Below are positions 24,690 to 35,390 of a DNA stretch of 64,000 nt, piece after piece. This DNA comes from Sipunculus nudus (taxonomy: Eukaryota; Annelida; Sipuncula; Golfingiida; Sipunculidae). The notes beneath the pieces are model-generated. The model did not search any database. It worked only from the letters and a program-made list of their open reading frames with translations, and was not told the DNA's origin. Position 1 is the stretch's first letter. Each line of letters opens with the position of its first letter. The position numbers were made by a program, and so were the translations under genes. The stretch covers positions 78,004,453 to 78,068,452 of the forward strand of contig CM049311.1 in the NCBI GenBank assembly GCA_026874595.1, written 5' to 3'.

Positions 24690-25150
24690 AGTACTTGAGG
24701 CCCACCAGATGGCGTCCCAGCAGACAAGATGCTATTTTTCCTCGAGACGCCTGATTCGACAAATCGCGGGGTGAAAGGCCCCCAAGAAACAGATACATCA
24801 ATGACTGTTCTCCAAACACGCATGGCCGCGACTAAAAATTTCAATTCCGCCTGCTTACCGGACACTTCCTGAATAATGGCGGCCCTTCGGTTGACGATGA
24901 CGTGACTATAAGGTTATATTTCGATTTTATATCCCCGGGGAGAGAGGTTGCTACAACTGCGTTGGTCTGGGAGACTCTCCTACCCCCATAACAAGTCTAT
25001 GATCTCCTGAAATGGCACGAACGTCGCGCACGTCTGGGGCATACATCGTGCGGGATCACCCCCGGCGCGTGTCCAGTATTATTAACCCGATCTCTGAACT
25101 CGTCTGGCTCTGTGATCAGACTTTCTAAACAGCCGCACGCTTGGTGGTAG
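24690..25150. promoter_or_regulatory. CpG-rich island, possible regulatory element
   Basis: Abrupt CpG enrichment (CGCGGGG, GTCGCGCACG, CCCGGCGCGTG) against AT-rich flanks. It holds a CTCF-like CCACCAGATGGCG (24702-24714), a CRE-like TGACGTGA, an ETS-like ACTTCCTG and an AATGGCGGC word. No exon was recognised and it is not repeated in the window. It could be a promoter, enhancer or insulator. The calls are motif-level inference. Confidence 0.25.
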
Positions 25151-27324
25151 TCATTGGTTATTTCACTCACAAATCAAGGATGAATCACCCTAACATTGTT
25201 TGCAACAGCTTACATAGAGACGACTCAAAGGCCTTGAAGCAAATTATTGCATTTTACGACCTTCCTTGGTGACGCTGAAAATCTACCTCTGATCCAATAC
25301 ATTAATTTCTGAGCAAGATATAAGCAAATGCCCAATACCGACAGAATAAAACCAGACAGCGAACACGTTACTTTAATATTGATTTTCTAAGGAAGAAGTC
25401 AATAAAAGATTTATTTCTGTTTAAGTCTAAGATTGCTTTTTCCAAATATAAGCTTAACCAATTCTTAACCTAAGTCTAATTCGTTAACGATATTTTAGGC
25501 GGTGATACCTAACACATACACACACACACACATGTATATCCCATCGGGAGTGAACTGACTTTTCTGTGGATTCATGTTCCATTTCTATATACATACATAC
25601 AAACATACATACATATATATATATATATATCTAAATAGATCTTGATGAATCAACAAGTTTGTTAGACTTTTTGATTCTTCTTAATATATTTACGTCAAAC
25701 TCTCTGCAGTTTTGTAGTAGTTTCTAGCAGAACCAGCAACATATATATATATATATGCGCGCGTGTGTGTGTTTGTGTTTTATTCATGGTTAAGACATTC
25801 AAAATTGTGACACAGAATTATTGCACACCTCGTACCTAAGAAGAGTTCGAGGAGCCACCATTATCTGAAATGCCCAGGGATATACGACTCGGTCTAGCCC
25901 AATATCCCCATGAATTGCATCAGATCGTAGCTTTATTCAAGCGCTCAAATTGTTCTTTTATTATATGAAGTACCCTCTATTCTGTTCACGATATCTCTTC
26001 CGCATGAGGTTTTATCATTCTCCTTCTGAGTGACGGTTATGATGTACGGATAGCGATCTTCAGCATGGTTTGCATTCCGCTGTTTTCTCCACCAACCGGT
26101 GTTCAATGAATTTGGGCGATAATTCCCTACAAATGTAATCTTTTCGCAAAGTCAGGCACTCCCTTTAATCTTCGAACAATGGCCACATACGAGATGAAAA
26201 ATGCCATTCTGGAACAGATGAGATGTCTCTTTTATGTTACCATTTTTATGTTTGTTCTTATGATACGGCCTTTATCAATGGAGAGCTTACCTTGAGTTTT
26301 TTACGTCCATACCATGAATAAACCATAAGGATAAGAAAAAAAAACAAATACATGCCGGGTGGACTGTAAACCATTAATGGAATTAAATTATTTGAAAAAA
26401 AGCAAGGATAACTCAAAGAAATTATAAGCTCGAAGGCGCTCAGAGAACAACCATGCCAATTAAGAAATGCATGACACAAACAAAAAGTATTTATTGTGCA
26501 GACTCATATAATACATAAAATGACCATAAATAAAAAAAAGCTGACTTCTTAAGTTCTTCAATGTTTGGTTTGGTACCAACTGCTCCAGGATTATGTTATG
26601 CGAAATCCCTTCTACCTAAATCATCGGTTCAACTTAAACGGACTATAGTCCGTCCCTAGTAGGAGCGCTCATCAGTTTTTGGTCATAATAATGAAACGTT
26701 AATATTTCCGCCCTGTATGTTACAATGACAGAAAATAGAGTACGCTCCGGGAAATGTGGATGACAAATTTTAGTCGTACTTATTAAATGTCTACTTTGTA
26801 TTTTTCTTCACGATTCCTCTTATATGAGAGCGTCTTTTACCTGACCATGCTTTTTATCATATTCATAGCACCCTGTACTGTCAGCGCCCAATCAATGCTT
26901 GTCTTGAAAGGTATTCTTTATCGTGTCACATCAGACACGTGACAAAATTAGACTCATATATTAAATAAATTGGTTTACTAAAATTCTTTGCAAGGTATTG
27001 TGGTGATTTTCATAAACATGATTACCTGGCTGGGTATTTCAAAACAATTTGAATATTTTAATAAATATCACCAAAATCCCCTTGGTGTGACGGACTATAT
27101 ATTTAGTTCGCTCTCCCATTGTGCAGGGTATAGTGGTAGAGGATTGTACAGCCTTGTCCACGGAGAATTGCTTTTTGCTTGCCGTATACCTGTTAATACT
27201 TGATCCCACGTATATTGCAAAAAAATGCATTGTTTGTTAGACTGTAACTGATGTTGCCCCAAACAGTGGGCTGGTGAAATTCTCGGCTCGGTTCGAAACT
27301 TTGCACGGGTAATAAAACAATATC
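25151..27324. other. Unannotated AT-rich DNA with small microsatellites
   Basis: It contains an (AC)n near 25515, a (TACA)n/(TA)n stretch at 25589-25631 and an (AT)n-GCGC-(GT)n stretch at 25741-25780. No gene recognised. Confidence 0.4.
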
Positions 27325-27618
27325 TTGTTCCACATGCGGCGCATTTCTTTCGTTCTAACTGTAAAATTCAAATCTTCACGCAACACAGGATCATGCAAAG
27401 TCAGGTTTCATGCGACTTTTCAAATAAGGCAAAGAACTGGTTTATTCTCATTAGCATAGCAAATCCACCTCCCTGGATCCCGAGAATACTAAAAATTCAA
27501 GTTTGACATTCTGAGATAGAGCGAACGCCAGACGGCTCGTGTTTCATGGTGACACAAATAAGCCTCGCAAACCTCACGGCTTGCAATGCATTTCATTGGA
27601 CTTTAACCAATACTTAGG
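27325..27618 (+). repeat. Dispersed repeat, copy 2 (partner of 14468-14838)
   Basis: The shared ordered words are CCACATGCGGCG, CGTTCTAACTGTA, GGCAAAGAACTGG and CAAACCTCACGGCTTGCA, then TTTAACCAATACTT. The middle is replaced relative to copy 1 and the hairpin partner arm is degraded. Confidence 0.65.
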
Positions 27619-28492
27619 CCATAAAAAATAAAAGGTATGGTTCTCAGGCACCGCTAGCGTCAATTATAACCCCCCCCCCCATAAAACATTTTTATTTGAT
27701 TTTCATCTTTCAAGAAGATAAAATAGTACAATTTTGATACGATTTCCTTTGTTATGTAGTGCTTTTACCTGTTTAGCAAAAAAACCCTGTTATTTTAATG
27801 CTTTTCCCTTATCATATGATATTTTTATCGAAACATACAAAAAACGGTCAAAAAAGGTCGCCTGCGGTGTTTTTTTAAAGAAAGTGCCTGTGAACCATAC
27901 CTTTTTATTTTTTTTGGCCTTGTATGGATTCGTTGTGGTGTGTATCAGTGTTTTGTAATGCATCATATGACGTGATATTTGTATAACCTGAAGATTTGCT
28001 TTACAGTCATATGTCATGACAAAAATAATAATAAAATATATAAAGTCACCATTAAATCTATGAAAAATAATGGAATCTACTCTTGTCGATAGAGTGAATT
28101 TATTTTAAAACAATATTTCTTGTTATAAAGTTATTTTTACGCTTTCATCGAACGCAATAATATAAATGATTATTCTACTTGCGAAAATTCTGTTGAAGTT
28201 TTGTTACCCTAGGCATTCTCTCCATTGCGGCTTTATCTTGTAGAAGATCCTTCAAATATTTTGTTGTTCATATAGAAGAATTGGTATTTTAATGACGCAG
28301 TTTTACTCAAAGAAAAGTTATTTGTATATTCCTCTCAAGGAAATAATCTAATCACAGTTTTGTGTATTTAAGGTTTCACATTACTAGATAACATATATAT
28401 AGAAAAGGTAATTATTAATATCATTTCCAACCTTTTTTTAATTAATCTCGAAGTTTATATTTCAAATATGCAATATTAAATGTTAATTATGT
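27619..28492. other. Unannotated AT-rich DNA
   Basis: Nothing recognised. An 11-C run lies at 27670-27680. Confidence 0.35.
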
Positions 28493-30048
28493 AGGCCATG
28501 GGCTAGTGGGGGTCATAGTGCACCCCCCTTGTGATTTACTTTAATGGGAATTTTCATGTAGCCCTAGGTCTAACAAGTCAGAAAATTGATGTTGCCAGCA
28601 AAGAAACTGGGATGGAAGACATCTCTCATGGACTTTTTAACCACGCCTACTTTTTAAGCAGGAGGCAGATAATTAGGGGTATGGAAAATCCAAACAACCC
28701 TAACTTTGCAATTCTTTACCAAAAATATTTTAAATGACCACATAAAATGTATGCCTTGTCAAGATCTACAAGTTCATGCAAATGATATGCAAATTTATTT
28801 TGTGAAAAGGTCACTAGAGGTCAAAAGGTCACAAACTTTGACCTTTACCTATTATTTCTCGCATTATCAGGGTTTACTTATTGCCAAGACCATATAAAGT
28901 TTTTTTAATAATAATAAATCATATGAAAGTTTACATGTGCTTTTTAATATTTGGAGAAAAGGAGTAGTGATTACCCCGTGGTATGTGAGATATTTCTGCA
29001 CTTTTACATACTTTTTGTACATATTGCTGAATGTGTCGAATAGGAGTAAGGCAAAATCTAACAAGTGGTACTTTGAAATCTTTCACTGAATCTTTGCAAA
29101 TGACCACAAAAGATTATATTTGTATGTTTCTATAAAATGAAACATAAGTTATGCAAATATTTTCATCGAAGCGTTTGTTGGAGTCAAAAATAAACAAAGG
29201 TTGACCTTACCAACACCTTAGCTGTTTGTTACACATGGTCGTTATAAAGCGTGCCATGAAATTTTAATATTGAAACAAACGTATATTTTATTCTATCTCT
29301 CAATTAACGCATTTCCAGTTAACATTTATCCTAATTCTTACAGGTTTGTATCATATATCATGACAGTTTTATGTTCTTAGATATTTGTCACTGGTTCATT
29401 GATCTCTGTTAACAGCAAAACCCTTATTTTAATTTGACTAGTAACAGCCAAAATATTATATTTTATTTTTCGATAAATACGCTTATATCACATATATCCA
29501 TTTCTCTCACTAGTATACAATATATAATTTATATTAATTAATATTATAATTGATAATTAATTCTTAAAAAAAATACATATGATTAATATTATATCTCACC
29601 TGGATATATTACTGAGGTCGTCATAGTATAATATGATAATTGATTAAAATTGCAGTTCAATTAATGAAGCGATCTTTTATACTTATACTTAAATGGCCTG
29701 CCTTTGTGCTTTGCGGACTTTGATAGTCTAGTTTATTTTATATATGGACCTCTGTCAGTCATTTTTTTTTACTTATGACTGTCTGTAAGTCTATTCGTTC
29801 TCTTGTCTGACAGGACTGCTCACTATCTAACCGGTACACCTGTTTCTCATTTTGACTCTGATCAAATGACTCTCTCTGTTGCGGTACATTTTACTTTCTG
29901 TTTGAGTAAATATCTATCTCTCTGACTAAATGTCTGACTGACAGGCGGTTTGTGTTTTTAGTATTCGAACAACTGCATAGTCCTTAAAAAATACAGAAAC
30001 ACTGCCAATAGGATTGGCAGTCAGTCAGTTTATCACGGATAGTCAATA
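28493..30048 (+). repeat. Left arm of the 5.1-kb inverted repeat
   Basis: Uninterrupted arm of about 1.55 kb that preserves the empty target sites for both insertions in the right arm. It contains AGGTCAAAAGGTCA near 28817, two direct nuclear-receptor half-sites spaced by two bases. Confidence 0.8.
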
Positions 30049-30584
30049 GAATGTCAGATATGACAGTCAGACCAGCTAACACTCTGGTAGTCCAGGAGCC
30101 TGACTGTCTTTCTACCAATGTTTCTGGTCGACAGGTGGTCCGTTATTTTCTGACTACCAGACTGGTAATCCGCAAGACGGCGTCCCCCTTTGTTCAACGA
30201 TACATAAATGCTAGAGCCAGTGCTTAAGTCATCAATCTGACTATCAGGTATATATCCTTCCTGAGAACTAGCTAACTAATCGTCTAGGAGACAACACACC
30301 AGATAAATAATAAATATGTCAAACAGGCTGGCCGTTAGAGAGCTGGTCAGTCAGAAAGACCATGACAGATGAACAGCTAGTCATAGCCAGGTGGTGGGAA
30401 TGGTTTGCCACTAGAGCTAGTCAAAATCAAATCAGATATCATTGACTGCCTTACAAGCTTTGAGAAGGTCTATCTGACTATCCCTTCTGACTATCTACTG
30501 ACTATCCGTGGTAGTCTGACTGACTGGCAACTCCACTGGCAGTGTTTCTGTATTTTTCAATGGACTATGCAGTTGCTCGAATAC

Positions 30585-30740
30585 TGTTACGAAAACAAAT
30601 TTTTCAGGGGAAAATTTTGGGTCGATCCGGGATTCGAACCCATGTCGGTGGCGCACATGCCCGGCGTTCCAAGCGCTTCGCTAAAAAAGCAAGCTTCACT
30701 AGCGAGACAATTCGGCCTGCTTTTATGTCACCCCGTAACA
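30585..30740 (-). repeat. TRIM LTR (3' LTR in element orientation)
   Basis: 156-bp terminal repeat, TGTTACG...CGTAACA, containing GATTCGAACCCATGT and the shared block TCACTAGCGAGACA. Confidence 0.85.
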
Positions 30741-30751
30741 CACTCCCTCTT
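30741..30751 (-). other. Polypurine tract of the TRIM
   Basis: AAGAGGGAGTG on the minus strand, directly abutting the downstream LTR, where plus-strand priming occurs in LTR retroelements. It has one T interruption. Confidence 0.65.
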
Positions 30752-30842
30752 AAGACCTTTCTGCTATCATAACAAGATTAATTACCCCAGGAGTCACACT
30801 TATGTGAGCTTATTCCCTGGGCCACTAAGTTTCCGTCACGTT

Positions 30843-30855
30843 GGACGAGCCCCCA
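30843..30855 (-). other. Primer-binding site, tRNA-Pro type
   Basis: TGGGGGCTCGTCC on the minus strand, three bases inside the upstream LTR. The first 13 bases match the classical tRNA-Pro primer-binding site. Confidence 0.75.
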
Positions 30856-30858
30856 TTT

Positions 30859-31013
30859 TGTTACGAAGACAAATTGCTTAAGGGAAAACATTGGGCCAAT
30901 CCCGGATTCGAACCCATGTTGGTGGCGCACATGTCCGGCGTTCCAACCACATCCCTAGCATAACACCTTCACTAGCGAGACAGTTCGGTCCGCTTTTATG
31001 TCACCCCGTAACA
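30859..31013 (-). repeat. TRIM LTR (5' LTR in element orientation)
   Basis: 155-bp partner of the LTR at 30585-30740 with scattered substitutions, so the insertion is not brand new. Confidence 0.85.
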
Positions 31014-31444
31014 ATACTGATTACACCGACTGCCTGTCAGTCAGACAGTAAGTCGGACAGAGAGACATTTACTCAAACAGAAAGTAAGATGTACTGCAAG
31101 AGAGACAGTCATTTGATCAGAGAGCCAAAATGAGAAACAGGTGTACCGGTTAGATAGTAAGCCAGCCTGTCAGAGAGTTTTTAGGTCAAGAAAATGAAAG
31201 TCAGGTAGACAGACAATAGTCATAAGTAAAAAAAAAAGGCTGACAGAGGTCCATAAATAAAATAAACTAGACTTGCAAAAGTCCGCCAAAATGCACAGAG
31301 GCAAGCAAAAAAGAGTAAAGCATAAAAAATATAAAGATCGCTTCATTTATAAAATTGCAATTTTAATCAATTATCACAATTATCATACTATGAAGACATC
31401 GGTAATATATCCTGATGAGAAATAATATTAATCATATGTAATTA

Positions 31445-32530
31445 TGTCTTCCCTCCTTTGGGGGGAGACATATAGTGTTTGGGTCTGTCGTCATCGTCTG
31501 TGTCATATTTTTTGAACGTGATAACATTTGAACGACTCAACAATTTTTCATGAAATTTTTAATTTAAATTGTTTCTACCAAAATCTCGGAGGAGTTCAAA
31601 AACCGGTGACCTTATCCTTCATTATCAAGGTCATACCCCATAACTTTTGAAGTATTGTATATTTTTTCCCCAAAATTTGAAACACATTGTTTAAATCAAG
31701 TTCCTTAAGGAGCTTGAAACCTGGTGACCTTGACCTGGAACTTTAAGGTCAAATCGGTCTGAATAAAAAGTGTGAAATTAATTACTTTTGAACCACCCAA
31801 TATATTTTCATGGAATTTGACTTGTGAAATGTCTCCACCAAAAATGGACAAGTTCGAAAACTGGTGACCTTCACCTTCAACATCATGGGAAAATAGGCTG
31901 AAACAGAATTATTTGTAAACCCGATAACTTTAGAAGTACCACATATTTTTTCCTCAAATTTGAAACACTAATGTTTTAATTAAGCCCCTTGAGGAGCTCG
32001 ATAACTGGTGACGTTGATCTGGATATTCAAGGTCAAATCAGCAAGAACAGAAATTATTTTGAACGTTATAACTTTTGAATCACTTGATATATTTTCATGA
32101 AATTCAACTTGTGAAATGTCTTTACCAGTATCTCGGACCAGTTAATAATCTTGTGACCTTAACCTTCATCATCAAGGTTATATTGTATGAAATAAAAAAA
32201 AAATTGTGAATCTGATACCTTTTCTGGTATCACATATTTCCCTCAAATCTGAAACACTATAGTTTTAATAGAGTTTCTTGAGGAGCTCGATAACTGGTGA
32301 CCTTGACCTGGATCTACAAGTTAAATCAACCAGAATAAAATCTCAGATCAGATCATAAACTTGATCACCTTGATCATCATCATACAAGGTCAAATCTTTA
32401 GAAATGCAGGATTTAAGTTTAACACCAAACTTTCGAAGGGGTCCATTTTTTCCCTCAAATTTGGAAAAGTGAGGCCCGTAATGAGGGGAGACATATAATG
32501 GTTTTTGTGTCACAAAAAGCAGGTCTTCTA
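31445..32530 (+). mobile_element. ~1.09-kb insertion, AAGGTCA-rich repeat element
   Basis: Absent from the left palindrome arm, so it is an insertion. It starts with a small hairpin (ATGTCTTCCCTCC, loop, GGGGGAGACATATAG) and ends with GGGGAGACATATAATGG followed by TTTTTGTGTCACAAAAA. TTAT abuts both sides. The interior is about three repeats of a ~290-bp unit (for example TTTTCATGRAATT near 31547, 31808 and 32092), each with GTGACCTT and AAGGTCAAATC words. No coding capacity. The GGGGAGACATAT ends recall a common bivalve repeat, but I cannot name the family. Confidence 0.6.
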
Positions 32531-33628
32531 GTTATTGAGAGAGTTGAATATTAATTATTGTATGAATTATAACAACTAATATATTATCTACTAGTAATAG
32601 AAATTGATACATGTGAAAAAGGCGGACATGTATTTATGCAACAAATAATACATTGGCTGTTACTAGTCAAATTAAAATTAGGGATTTGCTGTTAACAGAG
32701 ATCAATGATCCAGTGACAACTATCTAAGAACATATGTAACTGTCATAAAATAAGATACAAACTGGTAAAAATTAAGATGAATGTTATCTGGAAATGTGTT
32801 AATTGAAAGAAAGAAAGTAACATTCATTTGTTTCAATATTGAAATTTCGTGGCACGCTTCATAACGAATATGTGTAACAAACAGCTATGATGTTGGTAGG
32901 GCGAACTTTTGTTTACCTCATGACTTTAATAAACTCATCGATGATTTTTTTTACATAATATGATGTTTCATTTTATAGGTGAACTCAAATATCATCTGTT
33001 GTGGTTATTTGCAAAGATTTAATGAACGATTTCCAAGAACCACTTGTTAGATTTGGCCTTACTCCTATTTGGCACATTCAGCAATACGTACAAAAAGTCT
33101 GTAAAAGTGCAGACATTTCGCGCACATGGCGGGGTAATCACTACTTCTTTTCAAACGTTTTGACTCCAGAAAATTAAAAAGCACATGAAAACCTTCATTT
33201 TAATTAATTTTCAATAAAAAATTATATGGTCTTGACGATAAATCAACCCTGATAATACGAGAAATTATAAGTAAAGGTCAACGTTTGTGACCTTTTGACC
33301 TATGATGACCATTTCATAAAAAAAATTTGCATATCATTTGCATGAATTTGTAGATCTTGACAAGGCAAACATTTAGAGTGGTCTTTTGAAATATTTTGGT
33401 GAAGAGTTGCAAAGTTAGGGTTGTTTGGATTTTCCATACCCCTAATTATCTGCCTCCAGCGGTAAAAGTAGGCGTGGTAAAAAAGTCCATGAGAGGTATC
33501 TTCCATCCCAGTTTTTTTGCTGGCAACATCAATTTTCTGACTTGTTAGACCTAGGGCTACATGAAAATAACCATTAAAGTAAATCACAAGGGGGGTGCAC
33601 TATGACCCCCACTAGCCCATGGCCTAAT

Positions 33629-33658
33629 GCGAACAAAGCAGCAACAAGGACACCACAC
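33629..33658 (-). repeat. Single inverted minisatellite unit
   Basis: GCGAACAAAGCAGCAACAAGG is the reverse complement of one unit of the array that starts about 100 bp to the right. It sits exactly at the palindrome's right border. Confidence 0.7.
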
Positions 33659-33757
33659 GATATAAAGCTACTGGTCGGTATAAGCATCGGCTCATTGAGT
33701 CGAGGATCCCTCTGGCGGGGATTTGAAGTTTCGAACATCTTTATCCTAATTATAATT

Positions 33758-35390
33758 GTTCACCTGCTGTGCTGTCCTTGTTGCTGATTTGTCCTCATGC
33801 TGTGCTGTCCTTGTTGCTGCTTTGTTCACATGATGTGCTGTCCTTTTCGTTAGATTGTTCACATGCTTAGCTGTCCTTGTTGCTGGTTTGTTCGCATGAT
33901 GTGCTGTCCTTGTTGCTTGTTTGTTCACAGGATGAGCTGTCCTTGTTGCTTGTTTGTTCACATGCTGTGCTGTCCTTGTTGCTGGTTTGTTTGACTGATG
34001 TGCTGTCCTTATTGCTTGTTTGTTCACATGCTGTGCTGTCCTTGTTACTGGTTTGTTCACATGCTGTGCTGTCCTTGTAGCTGGTTTGATCGTATTATGT
34101 GCTGTCCTTTTTGCTGGTTTGTTCACATGCTGTGCTGTCCTTGTTGCATGTTTGTTTGCACGATGTGCAGTCCTTGTTTCTTTGTTTTTTTTTTGTTCAC
34201 ACGCTGTGCTGTCCTTCTTGCTGGTTTGTTCAAATGCTGTGCTGTCCTTGTTGCTGGTTTGTTAACATGATGTGTTGTCCTTGTTGCTTGTTGTTTTGTT
34301 CACACGCTGTGCTGTCCTTTTTGCTGGTTTGTTCAAATGCTGTGCTGTCCTTGTTGTTGATTTGTTCACATGATGTGCTGTCCTTGTTGCTTGTTTTTTT
34401 GTTCACATGCTATGCTGTCCTTGTTGCTGCTTTGTTCAAATGCTGTGCTGTCCTTGTTGCTGGTTTGATCACATGCTGTGCTGTCCTTGTTGCTTGTTTG
34501 TTCGCATGCTGTGCTTTCCTTGTTGCTGGTTTGTTTGAATGATGTGCTGTCCTTTCTGCTTCTTTGTCCACATGCTGTGTTATTTGTTGCTGCTTTGTTC
34601 ACATGCTGTGCTGTCTTGCTGCATGTTTGTTCGCACGATGTGCTGTCCCATTTGCATGATTTTTCGACTGATGTCCTGTCCTTATTGCTTTTTTGTTCAC
34701 ATTCTGTGCTGTCCTTGTTACTGGTTTGTTCACATGCTGTGCTGTCCTTGTAGCTGGTTTGATCGTATGATGTGCTGTCCTTTTTGCTGGTTTGTTCACA
34801 TGCTGTGCTATCCTTGTTACATGTTTGTTTGCACGATGTGCAGTACTTGTTTCTTTGTTTTTTTTTTGTTCACACGCTGTGCTGTCCTTTTTGCTGGTTT
34901 GTTCAAATGCTGTGCTGTCCTTGTTCCTGGTTTGTTCACATGATGTGTTGTCCTTGTTGCTGCCTTTTTCACATGCTGTGCTGTCCTTGTTGTTGATTTG
35001 TTCACATGATGTGCTGTCCTTGTTGCTTGTTTTTTTTGTTCACATGCTATGCTGTCCTTGTTGCTGCTTTGTTCAAATGCTGTGCTGTCCTTGTTGCTGG
35101 TTTGATCACATGCTGTGCTGTCCTTGCTGCTGGTTTGATCACATTATGTGCTCACCTTGTTGCTTGTTTGTTCGCATGCTGTGCTTTCCTTGTTGCTGGT
35201 TTGTTTGAATGATGTGCTGTCCTTTCTGCTGGTTTGTCCACATGCTGTGTAAAAATTGTTGCTGCTTTGTTCACATGCTGTGCTGTCTTGCTGCATGTTT
35301 GTTCCAATGCTGTGCTGTCCTTGTTCATGGTTTGTTCACATGCTGTGTAATCCTTTTTGCTGATTTGATCACATGATGTGCAGTCCTGTA
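33758..35390 (+). repeat. ~33-bp minisatellite, ~50 units, with higher-order repeat
   Basis: The consensus words are TTGTTGCTGGTTTGTTCACA then TGCTGTGCTGTCC, about 33 bp. Unit variants recur in the same order. ACTGATG followed by CCTTATTGCTT occurs at 33993 and 34677, and ATGCTATGCTG at 34407 and 35044. This implies two long higher-order copies of roughly 640-685 bp. Because 33 is a multiple of three, frames stay open on both strands (Cys/Leu-rich on plus; an 11-residue NK(P/Q)ATRTAQHV repeat on minus). I read those as by-products, not genes. Confidence 0.9.

Larger units (their letters stand above)
30585..31013 (-). mobile_element. TRIM: miniature LTR retrotransposon (429 bp)
   Basis: Two direct terminal repeats (30585-30740 and 30859-31013) begin TGTTACG and end CGTAACA. 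They flank a 118-bp interior. ATAC lies on both outer sides (30581-30584, 31014-31017). On the minus strand, three bases after the upstream LTR, is TGGGGGCTCGTCC, complementary to the 3' end of tRNA-Pro as in known Pro-primed retroelements. Immediately before the downstream LTR is the purine-rich AAGAGGGAGTG. It codes for nothing, so it would need trans-acting gag-pol. The opposite palindrome arm retains the empty site with a single GAATAC. Confidence 0.85.
28493..33628. mobile_element. Large inverted-repeat (foldback-like) element with nested insertions
   Basis: Left arm 28493-30048 and right arm 30490-33628 are reverse complements at about 85-90% by eye once two right-arm insertions are set aside. 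The outer ends are TAGGCCATGGGCTAGTGGGG and its complement CCCCACTAGCCCATGGCCTA. The terminal TA at both edges would fit a TA duplication, and ATG also flanks both sides. The loop of about 440 bp is rich in CTGACT/AGTCAG words. No transposase is visible. Matching short frames in both arms (28531-28737 +, 33300-33587 -) only reflect arm homology. Alternatives are a palindromic segmental duplication or a non-autonomous foldback transposon. Confidence 0.8.
30490..33628 (-). repeat. Right arm of the 5.1-kb inverted repeat (interrupted)
   Basis: The arm is 3.1 kb because it carries a 429-bp TRIM (30585-31013) and a ~1.09-kb insertion (31445-32530). Removing these leaves about 1.6 kb, matching the left arm in length. 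Confidence 0.8.

Noticed and set aside
28531-28737. A 68-aa frame that reappears at 33300-33587 on the other strand
   Set aside because: The two are the same DNA in the two arms of the palindrome. Similarity is explained by DNA homology, and there is no recognisable domain or codon-biased substitution pattern that I can show.
30610-30665. tRNA-like GGGATTCGAACCC on the minus strand
   Set aside because: It resembles a B box but sits inside both TRIM LTRs without an A box at the right distance. Not called as a tRNA gene.
30405-31133. 158-aa and overlapping frames with repeated RTHVGGAH words
   Set aside because: The repetition comes from the two TRIM LTRs. LTR sequence in three frames, no gene.
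33746-35212. Long Cys/Leu-rich and Thr/Ala/Gln-rich frames on both strands
   Set aside because: They are translations of the 33-bp minisatellite in several registers. The same DNA is open on both strands because the unit is divisible by three and stop-poor.
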